Notes: a model not told the origin generated them from the sequence alone. A stretch of 64,000 bases of DNA from Lysobacteraceae bacterium NML93-0399 (GCA_002307375.1 NTJI01000005.1:62001-126000), one strand, 5' to 3'. Positions 49,754 through 60,228 are shown, numbered from the stretch's first letter. Translations and numbers: made by a program.

Positions 49754-50851
49754 ATGCCTTCGATCCGTGTCCTGTTGCCCTTGTACCTGCTCGCGTCCAT
49801 CGCTTCGATGCTGCCCCTGTCCACCGCTATTGCGCAGCCGGGCGCCGAGGCCACGCGCGTCATCGCCCATCGCGGCGCCAGTGCGCGCATGCCCGAACAC
49901 ACACTCGCTGCCTACCGGCGGGCGGTCGAGGACGGCGCGGACTTAATCGAACCCGATCTGGTGATGACCCGCGACGGCGTGCTGGTGGCGCGCCACGAGA
50001 ACGAGATCGGCGGCACCACCGACGTGGCGCTGTTCCCAGAATTCGCCGACCGCAAGCGTACGCAGCGTATCGACGGGGTCGAGGTGACCGGCTGGTTCAC
50101 CGAGGACTTCACCCTGGCCGAGCTCAAGACCCTTCGCGCGCGCGAGCCGCTGCCGGCGCTGCGCGGGGTGTGGTACGACCGCCAGTTCTCGGTGCCGACG
50201 CTGCACGAGATCATGGTGCTGCTCGATGATCTGGTGCGCAGCTCCGGGCGCGACATCGGCCTGATTCCCGAGATCAAGCATCCCACGCATTTCGCCAAAC
50301 ACGGCCTGCCGATGGAGCAGGCCCTGCTCGACGTGCTGGCCACCCACGAAATTTCCCGCCGCGTGCCCTTGGTGGTGCAGTCGTTCGAGCCGGCGAGCCT
50401 ACATACGCTGCAGCGCATCGCGCCGCCGGTGCTGCCCGAGCTCGGCCTGCTGCAGCTGATCGGCGATGTCCGCTCGCGGCCGGCCGATGTCGAGGCCGCC
50501 GGCGGCCAGCTGCGCTACCGCGACATGCTTACGCCGGCAGGATTGGCCGACATCGCGCAGTACGCGCGCTGGCTCGGTCCGCACAAGTCGCACGTCGGGG
50601 AGGTCGTGCGCGGTGGCCGCCTGGAGGCGACGTCGTTGGTGGCCGATGCGCATGCCGCCGGCCTGAAGGTCATGCCCTATACGTTCCGCCCCGAGAACCC
50701 CTACCTGCCACGCAGCCTGCGCAGCGGTGGCGCGCAGGCGCGCAACGAGGCCGGGGCCCACGCCGAATTGCGCGCCTATCTCGATGCTGGCATCGATGGC
50801 CTGTTCGCCGACGATCCGGCGCTCGCGCGGCAGGCGGTCGACGCCCGCTGA
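49754..50851 (+). CDS. glpQ: Periplasmic glycerophosphodiester phosphodiesterase
   Basis: The 365-residue protein hydrolyses glycerophosphodiesters to glycerol-3-phosphate and an alcohol. After a signal peptide (to about residue 28) comes the GDPD domain: [12 protein letters not shown] with the catalytic His, [18 protein letters not shown] with the metal-binding Glu/Asp and second His, and PEIKHP. Its length and export fit the GlpQ rather than the UgpQ group. No glycerol-3-phosphate transporter gene is beside it. Confidence 0.9.
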   Translation: MPSIRVLLPLYLLASIASMLPLSTAIAQPGAEATRVIAHRGASARMPEHTLAAYRRAVEDGADLIEPDLVMTRDGVLVARHENEIGGTTDVALFPEFADRKRTQRIDGVEVTGWFTEDFTLAELKTLRAREPLPALRGVWYDRQFSVPTLHEIMVLLDDLVRSSGRDIGLIPEIKHPTHFAKHGLPMEQALLDVLATHEISRRVPLVVQSFEPASLHTLQRIAPPVLPELGLLQLIGDVRSRPADVEAAGGQLRYRDMLTPAGLADIAQYARWLGPHKSHVGEVVRGGRLEATSLVADAHAAGLKVMPYTFRPENPYLPRSLRSGGAQARNEAGAHAELRAYLDAGIDGLFADDPALARQAVDAR

Positions 50852-50870
50852 GCCGCCCGCGGCCGGGCCC

Positions 50871-51536
50871 TCATGAGGCGCCCGGCCACAGGCCCAGCAG
50901 CACGCGCCCGGTGGCCAGCAGCAGGCCGTCGTTGATCGCGACGGTAACGGTGACCTCGAGCGCGATCGCCAGCGCGAGGATCCATCGCCCCGGCAGGCGC
51001 AGCGCCAGCCAGAAGCCGGCCATCGCGAAGCCGGTGTCGGCCAGCGAGTTGAGGATGCTGTCGCCGTCATAATCGGGCGCGGCATTGGCGACGTTGTCGA
51101 GCAGCGCGATCACCCACGGCGTGTTCTCGATCACCTCCCACAGCGTGCTGCTGAGCAGCGCCAGCAAGGCCCGGTCGGCCACCGGCCAGTGCGGTCGCAG
51201 CCAACCCAGCAGCGCGCACAGTCCCATGCCGTAGACCACATGCAGCAGGGAGTAGAAATCGGCGAACTGCTGCGAGTTCTGCGCCGGATCGGCATCGGTC
51301 TGCCACAGCGTGACCACGCCGCACGGACACACCAGGCTGCGATCCATCAGCACCAGCCACAGCACGTGGGCGGCGAGCACGCCGATCACCACCGGCACGG
51401 GCCGGCGCAGCCAGCGCCAGCGTGGAAAGCGCAGGGCGAGGTCCCTGGCCGGCGCGGCGTCGCGCGAGGCGGCAGTGCAGTGCGGATCGGATGACGGCGG
51501 CAAGGACGCAGGACCGGAGGAGAGGGCGGCCACCAC
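50871..51536 (-). CDS. DUF2585 family membrane protein
   Basis: The 221-residue protein has about five transmembrane segments and the DUF2585 (UPF0314) features CPCG...LW near residue 70, then SLLHVVYGM, LLSSTLWEVIENTPWVI and DSILNSLADTGFAMAGFWLA. The function is unknown; the paired prolines, Glu and Asp in membrane regions suggest a site rather than a simple anchor. The start is uncertain: the frame runs to an ATG at 51602, but that would leave 26 bp to the divergent crtZ start, so I prefer a GTG at 51536. Neither has a good ribosome-binding site. Confidence 0.75.
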   Translation of the reverse strand: MVAALSSGPASLPPSSDPHCTAASRDAAPARDLALRFPRWRWLRRPVPVVIGVLAAHVLWLVLMDRSLVCPCGVVTLWQTDADPAQNSQQFADFYSLLHVVYGMGLCALLGWLRPHWPVADRALLALLSSTLWEVIENTPWVIALLDNVANAAPDYDGDSILNSLADTGFAMAGFWLALRLPGRWILALAIALEVTVTVAINDGLLLATGRVLLGLWPGAS

Positions 51537-51628
51537 GTTAATCGAGCGCCGGTGCAGGCTCGATCGACGCCGACACCGTCTTGCGAACGGCGCCGATATC
51601 ATCGCCGCACGCTTACCGTGCGCCTGCC

Positions 51629-52141
51629 ATGTCGATCCTCGTCAACACGCTCGTGTTCTTCGCCACGCTCGCCGCGATGGAGGGCGTCGCCTGGGCGGCG
51701 CACAAATACGTGATGCACGGCTGGGGCTGGGGATGGCACCGCTCGCACCACGAGCCACGCAGAGGCCGGTTCGAGAAGAACGACCTGTTCGCGGTCGTGT
51801 TCGCAGGGCTGGCGATCGCGTTGATCTGGTTCGGCACGCGCGGCTGGCACCCGCTGGAATGGATCGGCGCCGGCATGACCGCCTACGGCCTGCTGTACTT
51901 CGTGGCACATGACGGCCTGGTGCATCACCGCTGGCCGTTCCGCTACGTGCCGCGACGCGGCTATCTCAAGCGGCTCTATCAGGCCCACCGCATGCATCAC
52001 GCCGTCGACGGCAAGGAAGGATGCGTGTCGTTCGGATTCCTGTGGGCGCCGTCGACGGAGACGCTCAAGCGCGAGCTGCGGCGCATCCACGGCGGGCCGA
52101 TCCGCCGCCCGCGTGCCGACGGCGAGGGCGACGCGCGATAA
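51629..52141 (+). CDS. crtZ: Beta-carotene 3-hydroxylase
   Basis: The 170-residue membrane di-iron hydroxylase adds 3-OH groups to the beta-rings, turning beta-carotene into zeaxanthin. The histidine clusters of the fatty-acid-hydroxylase type are all present: HKYVMHG, HRSHH, HDGLVHHRW and HRMHH. It is the only carotenoid gene on the plus strand and meets crtB tail to tail with six bases between the stops, as in the Pantoea cluster. Confidence 0.95.
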   Translation: MSILVNTLVFFATLAAMEGVAWAAHKYVMHGWGWGWHRSHHEPRRGRFEKNDLFAVVFAGLAIALIWFGTRGWHPLEWIGAGMTAYGLLYFVAHDGLVHHRWPFRYVPRRGYLKRLYQAHRMHHAVDGKEGCVSFGFLWAPSTETLKRELRRIHGGPIRRPRADGEGDAR

Positions 52142-52147
52142 CAGGCG

Positions 52148-53074
52148 TCAGCGCGGCCGCTGCCATAGGGTCGCAGGCCGCGCCTCGCGCCCGCCGTGTC
52201 GCGAGGCCAGCGCCGTACCGGCCGCACTGACGAGCAGGCGCAGCTTGTCGCCCCTGCTCGTGGACACGCGTGCATCCCAGGCAGAGGGGCCGCGCGCTTT
52301 CACCCGCAGGCCGATCTCGCGATACACCCCACGCGCGGTGGCGATCGCCCAGGCCGACCGCAGCGGCAGATCGCGCAGGCCGATCCGCGCCGAGGCGTAG
52401 TAGGGCTCGGCGGCATCGACCAGTCGCGCGGCGAGCACGGCCAGTGCATCGCGGTGCTGCGGGTCGGCGAGTTCGTCGCGCGGAATGCTCGACTCGTCGA
52501 GCCAATCGGTGGGCAGGTAGCAGCGGCCGATCTGCGCGTCCTCGACGATGTCGCGGGCGATGTTGGTGAGCTGGAAGGCCAGGCCGAGATCGCAGGCCCG
52601 GTCCAGCGTCGCCTCGTCGCGTGCGCCCATGACCATCGCCATCATCAGCCCGACCACACCCGCCACGCCGTAGCAGTACTCGAGCGTGTCCCCGAGCGTG
52701 CGGTAGCGGCGGCCGGCCACGTCCATCGCAAAGCCGTCGAGGTGCGCCTGCGGAAAGCGCTCCGGAATTCCATGCGCCGCGGCCACTGCCTGCAGCGCGG
52801 CGAAGGCGGGCACATCGACCGTGTCGCCGGCGCAGGCACGGCGGGTCGCATCGCGCAGTGCCTGCAACCGCGCTGCGCCGTCGCTGCGGTCGCCGTCGCG
52901 CTGACCGAAACCGGCCTGCTGACCGTCGATCACGTCGTCGCAGTGCCGGCACCACGCGTAGAGCATCACTGCGCTGCGTCGGGTGCGCGCATCGAACAGG
53001 CGCGACGCGGTGGCGAAACTCTTCGAGCCGACCTCGATCGACTGCGTCGCATGCGCCAGCAGCGCATCGTTCAC
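52148..53074 (-). CDS. crtB: Phytoene synthase
   Basis: The 308-residue enzyme condenses two geranylgeranyl diphosphates to phytoene. The first Asp-rich motif is DDVID (46-50), and the second is NIARDIVED, in the squalene/phytoene synthase pattern. GRCYLP and DELA follow. I start it at GTG 53074, whose GTGA overlaps the crtI stop. It is the last gene of the crtE-idi-X-Y-I-B operon. Confidence 0.95.
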   Translation of the reverse strand: MNDALLAHATQSIEVGSKSFATASRLFDARTRRSAVMLYAWCRHCDDVIDGQQAGFGQRDGDRSDGAARLQALRDATRRACAGDTVDVPAFAALQAVAAAHGIPERFPQAHLDGFAMDVAGRRYRTLGDTLEYCYGVAGVVGLMMAMVMGARDEATLDRACDLGLAFQLTNIARDIVEDAQIGRCYLPTDWLDESSIPRDELADPQHRDALAVLAARLVDAAEPYYASARIGLRDLPLRSAWAIATARGVYREIGLRVKARGPSAWDARVSTSRGDKLRLLVSAAGTALASRHGGREARPATLWQRPR

Positions 53075-54561
53075 GCGGCCGCGTCCGCCAGCATCAATCC
53101 GGCCGTGGCCTTGGCCGAGCCCACCACGCCCGGCACGCCGGCGCCCGGGTGCGTGCCGGCGCCGACCAGATAGAGATTGGGAATGTCGGCATCGCGGTTG
53201 TGCGGCCGGAACCACGCGCTCTGGGTGAGCACCGGTTCGAGCGAGAACGCCGAGCCGTGATGCGCATTGAGCGTGTCGCGGAAATCGAAGGGCGTGATGT
53301 AGCGGCTGGTCACCAGCTGGCTGCGCAGGCCGGGCATGTAGAAGCGTTCGAGATACTCGAAGATGCGGTCCCGGTACTTCGGCCCTTCGACATCCCAGTC
53401 GATGTCGGCATTGCCCAGATGCGGCACCGGCGCCAGCACGTAATGACTGCCGCAGCCTGGCGGCGCCAGCGACGGATCGGTCGCGCAGGGCGCATGCAGG
53501 TACAGCGAGAAATCCTTTGCCAGCTGCGGGCCCTTGAAGATCTCGTCGATCAGGCCGCGGTAGCGCTGGCCGAAGCACACGGTGTGGTGGCGCAACTGCG
53601 TGTGCTGCGTGTCGAGACCGAAGTACAGGACGAACAGCGACATGCTGAAGCGCTTGCGCTTGAGCGATGCCGCGCGCCGCGCGCCGCGCGCGTGGTGGCC
53701 CAGCAGCGTGTCGTAGGTATGCACCACATCGGCGTTCGAGGCGACCAGGTCAGCCGGGAATTCGCGGCCGTCGACCAGACGCACTGCCCGCGCGCGATCC
53801 TGCTCGACCTCGATGCGTGCGACATCGGCATTCAGTTCGACCTGCCCACCGAGATCCTCGAACAGCTGCACCATGCCGCGCACCAGCGCGCCGGTGCCGC
53901 CGCGCGGAAACCAGACGCCCCACTGGCGCTCCAATGCATGGATCAGTGTGTAGATCGAGGACGTTGCGAACGGGTTGCCGCCGACCAGCAGCGAATGGAA
54001 CGAGAACGCCTGGCGCAGCTGCTCGTCCTGGATGAAGCGCGACACCATGCCGTAGACGCTCTTCCACGCTTCGAGCCGGGCCAGTCGCGGGCCGGCGGCC
54101 ATCATGTCGCGGAACGACAGGAACGGCACCGCGCCGAGCTTCAGATAGCCCTCGTCGAAGACCGCTTTCGAATACTTGAGGAACCGCCGGTAGCCGGCGA
54201 CATCGGCCGGATTGCGCGCATGAATCTGCCGGTCCAGCGCATCCTGGTCATTGGCGTAGTCGAAGTGGGAGCCGTCTTCCCAGCACAGGCGGTAGAACGG
54301 ATCGACCGGCAGCAGTTCGACGTAGTCGGCCATGCGTTTGCCGCCGAGCGCGAACAGCTCCTCGAGCGCCGACGGGTCGGTGATCACGGTCGGCCCGCCG
54401 TCGAACACGAAGCCCTCGTCTTCGTAGACGTAGGCACGGCCGCCGGGCTTGTCGCGCTTGTCCAGCAGCGTGGTCTGGATGCCGCCGGCCTGCAGCCGGA
54501 TCGCGAGGGCGATGCCGCCGAAGCCGGCGCCGATGACGACGGCGCGTCTGGGTGAAGTCAT
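53071..54561 (-). CDS. crtI: Phytoene desaturase
   Basis: The 496-residue FAD enzyme introduces four double bonds into phytoene to give lycopene. It has the N-terminal FAD fold VVIGAGFGGIALAIRL, KPGGRAYVYEDEGFVFDGGPTVI and the C-terminal CrtI signature GAGTHPGAGVPGVVGSAKATA. The ATG overlaps the crtY stop (ATGA), and its own stop overlaps crtB. Confidence 0.96.
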   Translation of the reverse strand: MTSPRRAVVIGAGFGGIALAIRLQAGGIQTTLLDKRDKPGGRAYVYEDEGFVFDGGPTVITDPSALEELFALGGKRMADYVELLPVDPFYRLCWEDGSHFDYANDQDALDRQIHARNPADVAGYRRFLKYSKAVFDEGYLKLGAVPFLSFRDMMAAGPRLARLEAWKSVYGMVSRFIQDEQLRQAFSFHSLLVGGNPFATSSIYTLIHALERQWGVWFPRGGTGALVRGMVQLFEDLGGQVELNADVARIEVEQDRARAVRLVDGREFPADLVASNADVVHTYDTLLGHHARGARRAASLKRKRFSMSLFVLYFGLDTQHTQLRHHTVCFGQRYRGLIDEIFKGPQLAKDFSLYLHAPCATDPSLAPPGCGSHYVLAPVPHLGNADIDWDVEGPKYRDRIFEYLERFYMPGLRSQLVTSRYITPFDFRDTLNAHHGSAFSLEPVLTQSAWFRPHNRDADIPNLYLVGAGTHPGAGVPGVVGSAKATAGLMLADAAA

Positions 54562-55730
54562 GGATGGGTCCTGATGTGTGCGGCGTCGGTCATGCGCATC
54601 GCGCGCAACGCTTCGCCGACCGGTACCGGCGGCTTGCCCGCCAGGATGCGCAGCCGGTCGGGCCATGTGGTGCGGCCGGCGTAGAAGCGAGTGATCAGCG
54701 CTTCGGGCAGGCCGTAAAAGCGCTGCATCACCCGCCAGCGGTCCTGCGGCCGGCCGGCCAGGAACAGCATGCGGTTGAGCAGCCGGTAGAAGCCGTGGGC
54801 GCGCCAGGCCGACTCGGCTTCGGCACGCGTGGCCGCCAGTACCGACGCCGCATCGAGTGAGGGCATCTGCGCCAGGCGGTCGGCGAGGCGCACGGCGTGC
54901 GGCAGCGAATAGCCGGTGGTCGGATGAAACAGGCCGGCTGCGAGTCCCGAACGCGGTACGTCACCGCCTTCGGCCCAGAACGCCTCGAAATCGCCGGCGA
55001 GCGTGATCGGCAGCACGCCGCGCTCCTCGCGCAGCACCTCGGCGATCTCCCAGCCGTGCTCGCGTGCATAGTCGGCGACGTGGCGGCCGAGCCGTTCGAA
55101 ATCAGGCCGGTCGTCGTCGACGTAGTGCGTGTCTTCGACCAGCAGCGTGTCGTCGGAAAAGGGCAGCACGTAGACGAAGCGGTAACCGTCGCCCTGCGGC
55201 ACGGTGGCGTCCATGATCAGCGGCAGCGCAACGCCATGCGGCCGCGCGGTGCGCAGCACACGGCCGAGGAAGGCTTGATGGCCGAGCGCCATGTGGCGGC
55301 TGGCGCGCGCGCCCCGGCCGTCGACGACCGCGGCGGCTTCCAGCACCCGTCCGTCGGCCCGTTCGACCCGCGTCGGCGTGACGCGATGCACGTCGACACC
55401 GCATTCGAGTGTCTCGCCGAGCGCCTGCTGCAGATGCGCGGCGAAAGTCTCCGACAGGATGCTCGCGTAGCCGGTGGCCAGGTGCCGCTGACGCTGTGGA
55501 AACCGCACGCGGTAGCCCGGCCACCGTCTGTGCACCAGCGGGGCGATCCAGGCGTGCTGCGCCGGCGTCAGGTCGGCGTCGTGGAAGGACCAGGTGTGGT
55601 TGCCGCCGGCGGCCGGTCCGCGTTCGAGCACGCGCACGCGCAGCTCCGGGCGCAACGCGCGCAGCCGCAGGGCGATCAGCCCGTTGGCGAGGCCGGCGCC
55701 GACGAGGATGAGCTCGTCCCGTGCGCTCAT
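54558..55730 (-). CDS. crtY: Lycopene beta-cyclase
   Basis: The 390-residue protein cyclises both ends of lycopene to beta-carotene. It shows the dinucleotide motif LVGAGLANGLIALRL, GGNHTWSFHDADL, VDGRGA and, further on, RFVYVLPFSDDTLLVEDTHYVD and RGVLPITL, all typical of CrtY. It overlaps crtX and crtI by four bases each. Confidence 0.95.
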   Translation of the reverse strand: MSARDELILVGAGLANGLIALRLRALRPELRVRVLERGPAAGGNHTWSFHDADLTPAQHAWIAPLVHRRWPGYRVRFPQRQRHLATGYASILSETFAAHLQQALGETLECGVDVHRVTPTRVERADGRVLEAAAVVDGRGARASRHMALGHQAFLGRVLRTARPHGVALPLIMDATVPQGDGYRFVYVLPFSDDTLLVEDTHYVDDDRPDFERLGRHVADYAREHGWEIAEVLREERGVLPITLAGDFEAFWAEGGDVPRSGLAAGLFHPTTGYSLPHAVRLADRLAQMPSLDAASVLAATRAEAESAWRAHGFYRLLNRMLFLAGRPQDRWRVMQRFYGLPEALITRFYAGRTTWPDRLRILAGKPPVPVGEALRAMRMTDAAHIRTHP

Positions 55731-57007
55731 GCCGCGTCCGCCATCACCGGCTGGCCGGTGCGCGCGACCTGCTGGAGGATCGCCGACGCACGCGCCGCGC
55801 CACCGGCGTCGCGCACGGCCGCGCCGATGTGGCCGGCGCGCTGCGCGAAGTGTGGTTCGGCCAGCAGACGGTCCAGATCACGTGCGATGCGCCATGGCGA
55901 GGCCAGATGCACCGACGCCTTCAGGCCCGCGCCCGCATGCACCACGCGCGCGGCGACGCCCGGCTGGTCGAACGCGATCGGCATGGCCAGGATCGGCGTG
56001 CCGGCCACGCAGGCATCGAGCACGGTGTTGAGCCCGGCGTGCGAGACCACCGCATCCGCGCGCGCGAGCATCGCGCGCTGCGGCGCGAAGTCGACTACGT
56101 GCACGCGGTCGCGCTCGGCCAGCGACCGCGCCTGCGCCTGCGACAGCCCGCCGCAATGGGCGAGCACCAATTGCACGTCCAGGCGCCGGCAGGCCCGCAC
56201 GATGCGGCGGAACACCGGCAGGCGCTGCCCCTGCAGGGTGCCGAGCGAGGCGAATACCACGGGCCGGTCGCCGGTGAGCGGCAGTTCGAGCGCCGGATCG
56301 GGCGCTTCGTCACGCAGCGGCCCGACCTGGTGGAAGCAGGTCGGCAGGGCGCTGCGCGGGAATTCGAACGCAGGCACGGTCTGGCTGATCTGCGCGTATG
56401 GCGACAGACAGTCGTGCAGCCCGGTGCGCGCCGGCAGTCCGAACGCCTTGGCGTGATGGGCGATGACGCGGCCGTGCGGCGCCATCAACCGGTCGTAGAC
56501 CCCGGTACTGGCATCGGCGATGTGCTGCGCGCGGGGATCGCGCGCGTACGCCCAGGGCATGACCGGCAGCGGCAGGCCCGCTTCGCGGTTGACCGGCAGC
56601 GCGCAGGCGACCGACACGAACGGCAGGCCGAGCGCTTCGGCCACCAGGCCGCCGGCCGCTTCCATCTGGTCGCAGACCAGCACGTCGACACCGGCGCGCT
56701 CGACGGCCGCGGGCAGGTGCCGGCACAGCATGTCGGTCGTCGCCGCGACATCGGCGATCACCCGGCGCAGTCCCAGGGGGCCGCCCGGACTGGCCGCGCG
56801 TTTCAGGCTCTGCGCCAGCGCGCCGGGCGGATGGCTGTCGTGGCCCAGTGGCTCGAAGCCGATGCGTGGATCATCGAGCAATGTGGCGGCATCGGCCTGG
56901 TGGAAGAACGTGACGCGATGGCCATCGTCCAGCAGCCGGCGGGCGACCGACTGCAGGGCACGGAAGTGGCTCGGAAACGCCGGCGCGACGAAAGCGAAGT
57001 GGCTCAT
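55727..57007 (-). CDS. crtX: Zeaxanthin glucosyltransferase
   Basis: The 426-residue GT1 enzyme transfers glucose from UDP-glucose to zeaxanthin hydroxyls. The UDP-binding signature is clear in [34 protein letters not shown] (about 330-363), and the N-terminus [18 protein letters not shown] is CrtX-like. It is placed between idi2 and crtY, overlapping both by 4 bases. A glycosylated carotenoid end product is predicted. Confidence 0.92.
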   Translation of the reverse strand: MSHFAFVAPAFPSHFRALQSVARRLLDDGHRVTFFHQADAATLLDDPRIGFEPLGHDSHPPGALAQSLKRAASPGGPLGLRRVIADVAATTDMLCRHLPAAVERAGVDVLVCDQMEAAGGLVAEALGLPFVSVACALPVNREAGLPLPVMPWAYARDPRAQHIADASTGVYDRLMAPHGRVIAHHAKAFGLPARTGLHDCLSPYAQISQTVPAFEFPRSALPTCFHQVGPLRDEAPDPALELPLTGDRPVVFASLGTLQGQRLPVFRRIVRACRRLDVQLVLAHCGGLSQAQARSLAERDRVHVVDFAPQRAMLARADAVVSHAGLNTVLDACVAGTPILAMPIAFDQPGVAARVVHAGAGLKASVHLASPWRIARDLDRLLAEPHFAQRAGHIGAAVRDAGGAARASAILQQVARTGQPVMADAA

Positions 57008-58068
57008 GCCGCCGGCGCGGACCTCGACGACAGTGGCGCGCGCTGCAGCGCCTGCAGATCGGCGCTGCCGGTGCAGAAGCAGGCGATGCGCAGCTGGCGT
57101 ACGACCACCTCGAAATGCGCGACGACCGCTTCGGTCGAGGCTACGGCACTGGCAAGAATGGACGCCGCCTGGCCGACCAGATCGGCGCCCAGTGCGATCG
57201 CCTTGGCCGCGTCGATGCCGTCGCGGATGCCGCCCGAGGCGATCAGCGTCGTGGCCGGCAATGCGCGTCGTACGCCGACCAGCGCCTGCGCGGTGGGAAT
57301 GCCCCAGTCGCTGAAGGCCATCGCCACGGCGCGGTCGGCGGGATCGAGGGCGCGTTCGCCTTCGACGGCCGCCCAGCTGGTGCCGCCGGCGCCGGCGACA
57401 TCGATCACCGCCACGCCGGCCTCCACCAGACGGCGGGCAACCGCCGGCGACAGGCCGGCGCCGACTTCCTTGGCCACCAGCGGCACGCCGGATGTCGCCG
57501 CGAGCTGCTCGATCGCGGCGAGCACGCCGCGCCAGTCGCGGTCGCCGCCGATCTGCACCGCTTCCTGCAGCGGATTGAGATGGATGATCAGCGCGTCGGC
57601 ATCGATCATGTCGACTGCGCGGCGCGCGAGATCCACGCCACCATCGCGCAGCTGCGCCGCGCCGAGGTTGGCGAGGATCGGCACATCGGGCGCGCGTCGA
57701 CGCAGCTCTCGCGTGAGGCCATGGTCGGCGTCGGTTTCGAGCGCGACGCGCTGCGAGCCAACCGCCAGCGCAATGCCCACATGCTGCGCGGCCTCGGCGA
57801 GATGGCGGTTGATGCCGGCCGCGCGCAGTGCGCCCCCGGTCATCGAACTGATCAACAGCGGCGCGCGCAACGCACGGCCGAACAGGTGCGTGCCCAGGTC
57901 GATGGCGTCGAGATCGAGTTCGGGCAATGCGCAGTGTTCGAACGTGTAGTCGGCAAAACCGGTGCGGGCGCCGGCACGTGCGCGGGCCTCGTCGAGCACG
58001 ATGTCGAGATGGTCGTTCTTGCGTCCGAGCAGCGGGGCCGGGTCGACCGGCGTCTTGGCCAGCCGCAT
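57004..58068 (-). CDS. fni: Type 2 isopentenyl-diphosphate delta-isomerase
   Basis: The 354-residue FMN- and NADPH-dependent enzyme interconverts IPP and DMAPP. Recognisable segments are RKNDHLDI at the N-terminus, [35 protein letters not shown] with the catalytic Gln, VGAGLSP and [24 protein letters not shown]. Its ATG shares one base with the crtE stop (TGATG). An isomerase inside the cluster boosts precursor supply, as in Pantoea agglomerans. Confidence 0.94.
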   Translation of the reverse strand: MRLAKTPVDPAPLLGRKNDHLDIVLDEARARAGARTGFADYTFEHCALPELDLDAIDLGTHLFGRALRAPLLISSMTGGALRAAGINRHLAEAAQHVGIALAVGSQRVALETDADHGLTRELRRRAPDVPILANLGAAQLRDGGVDLARRAVDMIDADALIIHLNPLQEAVQIGGDRDWRGVLAAIEQLAATSGVPLVAKEVGAGLSPAVARRLVEAGVAVIDVAGAGGTSWAAVEGERALDPADRAVAMAFSDWGIPTAQALVGVRRALPATTLIASGGIRDGIDAAKAIALGADLVGQAASILASAVASTEAVVAHFEVVVRQLRIACFCTGSADLQALQRAPLSSRSAPAA

Positions 58069-58958
58069 CACGCGACTCCGAACAGGCGGCCGCAGTAACC
58101 CGCCAGCGCGCTGTCGTCTCCGTAGACGCGGGCGAAGGCCGCCTGCGCGCCGTCGATGTGCGCGTGCAGGCGACGACGCACTTCCTCCGCGCCGAGCACC
58201 GAGAGCAGCGTGGACTTGCCGGCGTCCTTGTCGCAGTCCTTGCCGGTGCAGCTGCTGTCGCGCCGGTCCTGCAGATCGTCGTAGAGCTGGAAGGCCTGGC
58301 CGAGTTCGCAGGCCGCCGCGCGCAGATGGCGGCGGTCGTCGTCGCCGGCCTCGGCGAGCAATGCGGCCATTTCGAGTGCGGCGGCGAACAGGGCGCCGGT
58401 CTTGAGCGCGTTGGTGTCGACGATGTCGTCGACATCGCGCATGCCGCTGCCGTCGCGCAGGTCGCGGCACTGGCCGCCCACCAGACCCTGCGGCCCGACC
58501 GCGCAGGCGAGTTCGGCGACCAGGCGGTTGCGCACCGCCGGGGCCACACCCGGCAGCGAGGCGACGAGCTGGAAGGCCTGGCTGAGCAGCGCGACCGAGG
58601 CGAGGATGGCGATGTCCTCGCCAAAGCGGCGGTGGATCGTCGGCCGGCCGCGGCGCAGTTCGGCATCATCCATGCACGGCATGTCGTCGAGCGTCAGCGA
58701 TGCGGCATGCACCATCTCCACCGCGCAGCCGGCGTCGACGACACTCTGGCTGCAGCAGCCGAGCTCGCGCGCGGCGATGATCATCAGCAGCGGACGCGTC
58801 CGCTTGCCCGGCGCGAGCGTGCTTTCGCGCATCGCCATGCACACCAGGTCGCGGTGGTCGGCGGGGCGGGGCAACAATTCGGCCAGGCGCGCGTCCACCC
58901 GGCGGCGGAGCCGGTCGGGCGACACCGCATCGGGTGCGGGAACTGCCAAAGCTCTCAT
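58068..58958 (-). CDS. crtE: Geranylgeranyl diphosphate synthase
   Basis: The 296-residue prenyltransferase supplies C20 diphosphate to CrtB. The first Asp-rich motif is DDMPCMDD (91-98), with the two-residue insertion of bacterial chains, followed by RRGRPTIH; the second is YDDLQD. GKRTRP near residue 51 binds IPP. The ATG has GGGGAG seven bases upstream, the best ribosome-binding site of the operon, and it is the first gene, so the operon promoter should lie between 58959 and 59145. Confidence 0.95.
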   Translation of the reverse strand: MRALAVPAPDAVSPDRLRRRVDARLAELLPRPADHRDLVCMAMRESTLAPGKRTRPLLMIIAARELGCCSQSVVDAGCAVEMVHAASLTLDDMPCMDDAELRRGRPTIHRRFGEDIAILASVALLSQAFQLVASLPGVAPAVRNRLVAELACAVGPQGLVGGQCRDLRDGSGMRDVDDIVDTNALKTGALFAAALEMAALLAEAGDDDRRHLRAAACELGQAFQLYDDLQDRRDSSCTGKDCDKDAGKSTLLSVLGAEEVRRRLHAHIDGAQAAFARVYGDDSALAGYCGRLFGVA

Positions 58959-59145
58959 GTGCCGTCTCCCCGGTGCGCGGTGTGCCGCACTTCTCGCCGG
59001 CGCGGTTGCCGGAGATCGTCCGGAAGCGCCCGTGGGGCGCGCCGGGAAGCGCGGTCCGATCTTGGCGCAGGACATGTAAAGCCGGTGCTCACATCCGAAG
59101 CGCATGCGCGAACGGACTGCGGGCCGGCACGCCTAGAATGCGCCC

Positions 59146-59541
59146 ATGCAACGACGCACGCGATTCCGCTGGGCCTGGTGGCTGCTGGCCTATGTCAGCC
59201 TGGGCCTGGGCATCATCGGCATCGTGGTGCCCGGCATGCCGACGACCGTGTTCGTGCTGATCGCGGCCTGGGCGGCGGCGCGTGGTTCCGATCGCCTGCA
59301 CCACTGGCTGCTGACGCATCCGCGCTTCGGTCCATCCATTCGCGACTGGCAGGCACATGGCGCGGTCAGCCGTCGGGGGAAATGGTTGGCGACCGTCACG
59401 ATGGCGGCGTGCGCGGCGATCCTGCTCGCCCTGATGCTCCTCATCCCGGCGCATCGCTGGTGGATGACGGCGCTGCCGATCACCTGCATGACCATCGTGG
59501 CGATCTGGCTGTGGCTGCGGCCCGAGCCGCCGGCGCAGTGA
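59146..59541 (+). CDS. ybaN: YbaN family (DUF454) inner-membrane protein
   Basis: The 131-residue protein has three or four hydrophobic segments (about 11-30, 31-47, 84-102 and 106-121). It carries the DUF454 pattern GLGIIGIVVPGMPTTVFVLIAAWAAARGS, then LLTHPRFGPSIRDWQAHGAVSRRGK. The function is unknown. It is divergent from crtE. Confidence 0.88.
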   Translation: MQRRTRFRWAWWLLAYVSLGLGIIGIVVPGMPTTVFVLIAAWAAARGSDRLHHWLLTHPRFGPSIRDWQAHGAVSRRGKWLATVTMAACAAILLALMLLIPAHRWWMTALPITCMTIVAIWLWLRPEPPAQ

Positions 59542-59597
59542 TCGACACAAGATGGGTGCGCGGTGCCCTCAAACGGCCCGACAAGCCCCTGACGGCA

Positions 59598-59722
59598 TCG
59601 CGCGCGAGCGCGCTCCTACAGGAAGCAACCAAGTCCACTGCGGGCGGTGGGTGATCGATACACCGTGGACCTGAGCCTCACAGATCAGCAACCTTGAACT
59701 GTAGGAGCGCGCTCGCGCGCGA
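59598..59722. repeat. Inverted pair of GTAG-type REP elements
   Basis: A reverse unit (59598-59619) and a forward unit (59701-59722) face inward around an 81-base spacer. They separate ybaN from the immunity gene of the toxin pair. Confidence 0.8.
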
Positions 59723-59790
59723 TCTCCGCAAGGTCGGCCGCGGCGGCCGTGCCTGGTCGCGCACTGGTGTCCGAACGTGGCGCCGGCTGT

Positions 59791-60219
59791 TTATCGCGCG
59801 CCGGTCTCGGCCTTGTAGCGCTCGAGATAGTCGCGGTAGCGCGTGTCGTTGAGGTTGCCCGACAGGCGATAGGGCGGGGTGTAGGCGAACTGGAAGTCGT
59901 AGCGACCGTCACGTTCGACGATCAGCGTGCTGGTGCTCCAGGCCTGGCCCTTCTGCGCCTGCATGATGCGGCCGATCTGCGCGAAGCCGGCCTTGGCGGC
60001 CGGCGACAGCCGGAACGCCACCTTCTCCAGCGGGCCGTCGCCGTCGCGTGCGATCGCGAACGACACACTGCTGGTGCGCGGCGCATCGCCGGCTTCGGTC
60101 TCGAAATCCACGACCAGGCGCAGCCAGTCGCGCGTGCCCCATTCGCCGTCGTTCACGTCGCGGACGCACGCAGCCACTTCGCGCACGGTGTCGGCGTAGG
60201 CGGCGTTGAGGTCATCCAT
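59791..60219 (-). CDS. DUF600/YezG-type immunity protein
   Basis: The 142-residue protein is the likely immunity partner of the nuclease encoded just upstream. Its C-terminal half (ERDGRYDFQFAYTPPYRLSGNLNDTRYRDYLERYKAE) matches the DUF600 family, whose Bacillus member YezG neutralises the nuclease toxin YeeF. The N-terminal part is a helix followed by beta-strands. The protein is acidic in character and has no signal peptide, as expected of a cytoplasmic antitoxin. The ATG lies nine bases after the toxin stop. Confidence 0.8.
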   Translation of the reverse strand: MDDLNAAYADTVREVAACVRDVNDGEWGTRDWLRLVVDFETEAGDAPRTSSVSFAIARDGDGPLEKVAFRLSPAAKAGFAQIGRIMQAQKGQAWSTSTLIVERDGRYDFQFAYTPPYRLSGNLNDTRYRDYLERYKAETGAR

Positions 60220-60228
60220 GTCGTCGCA

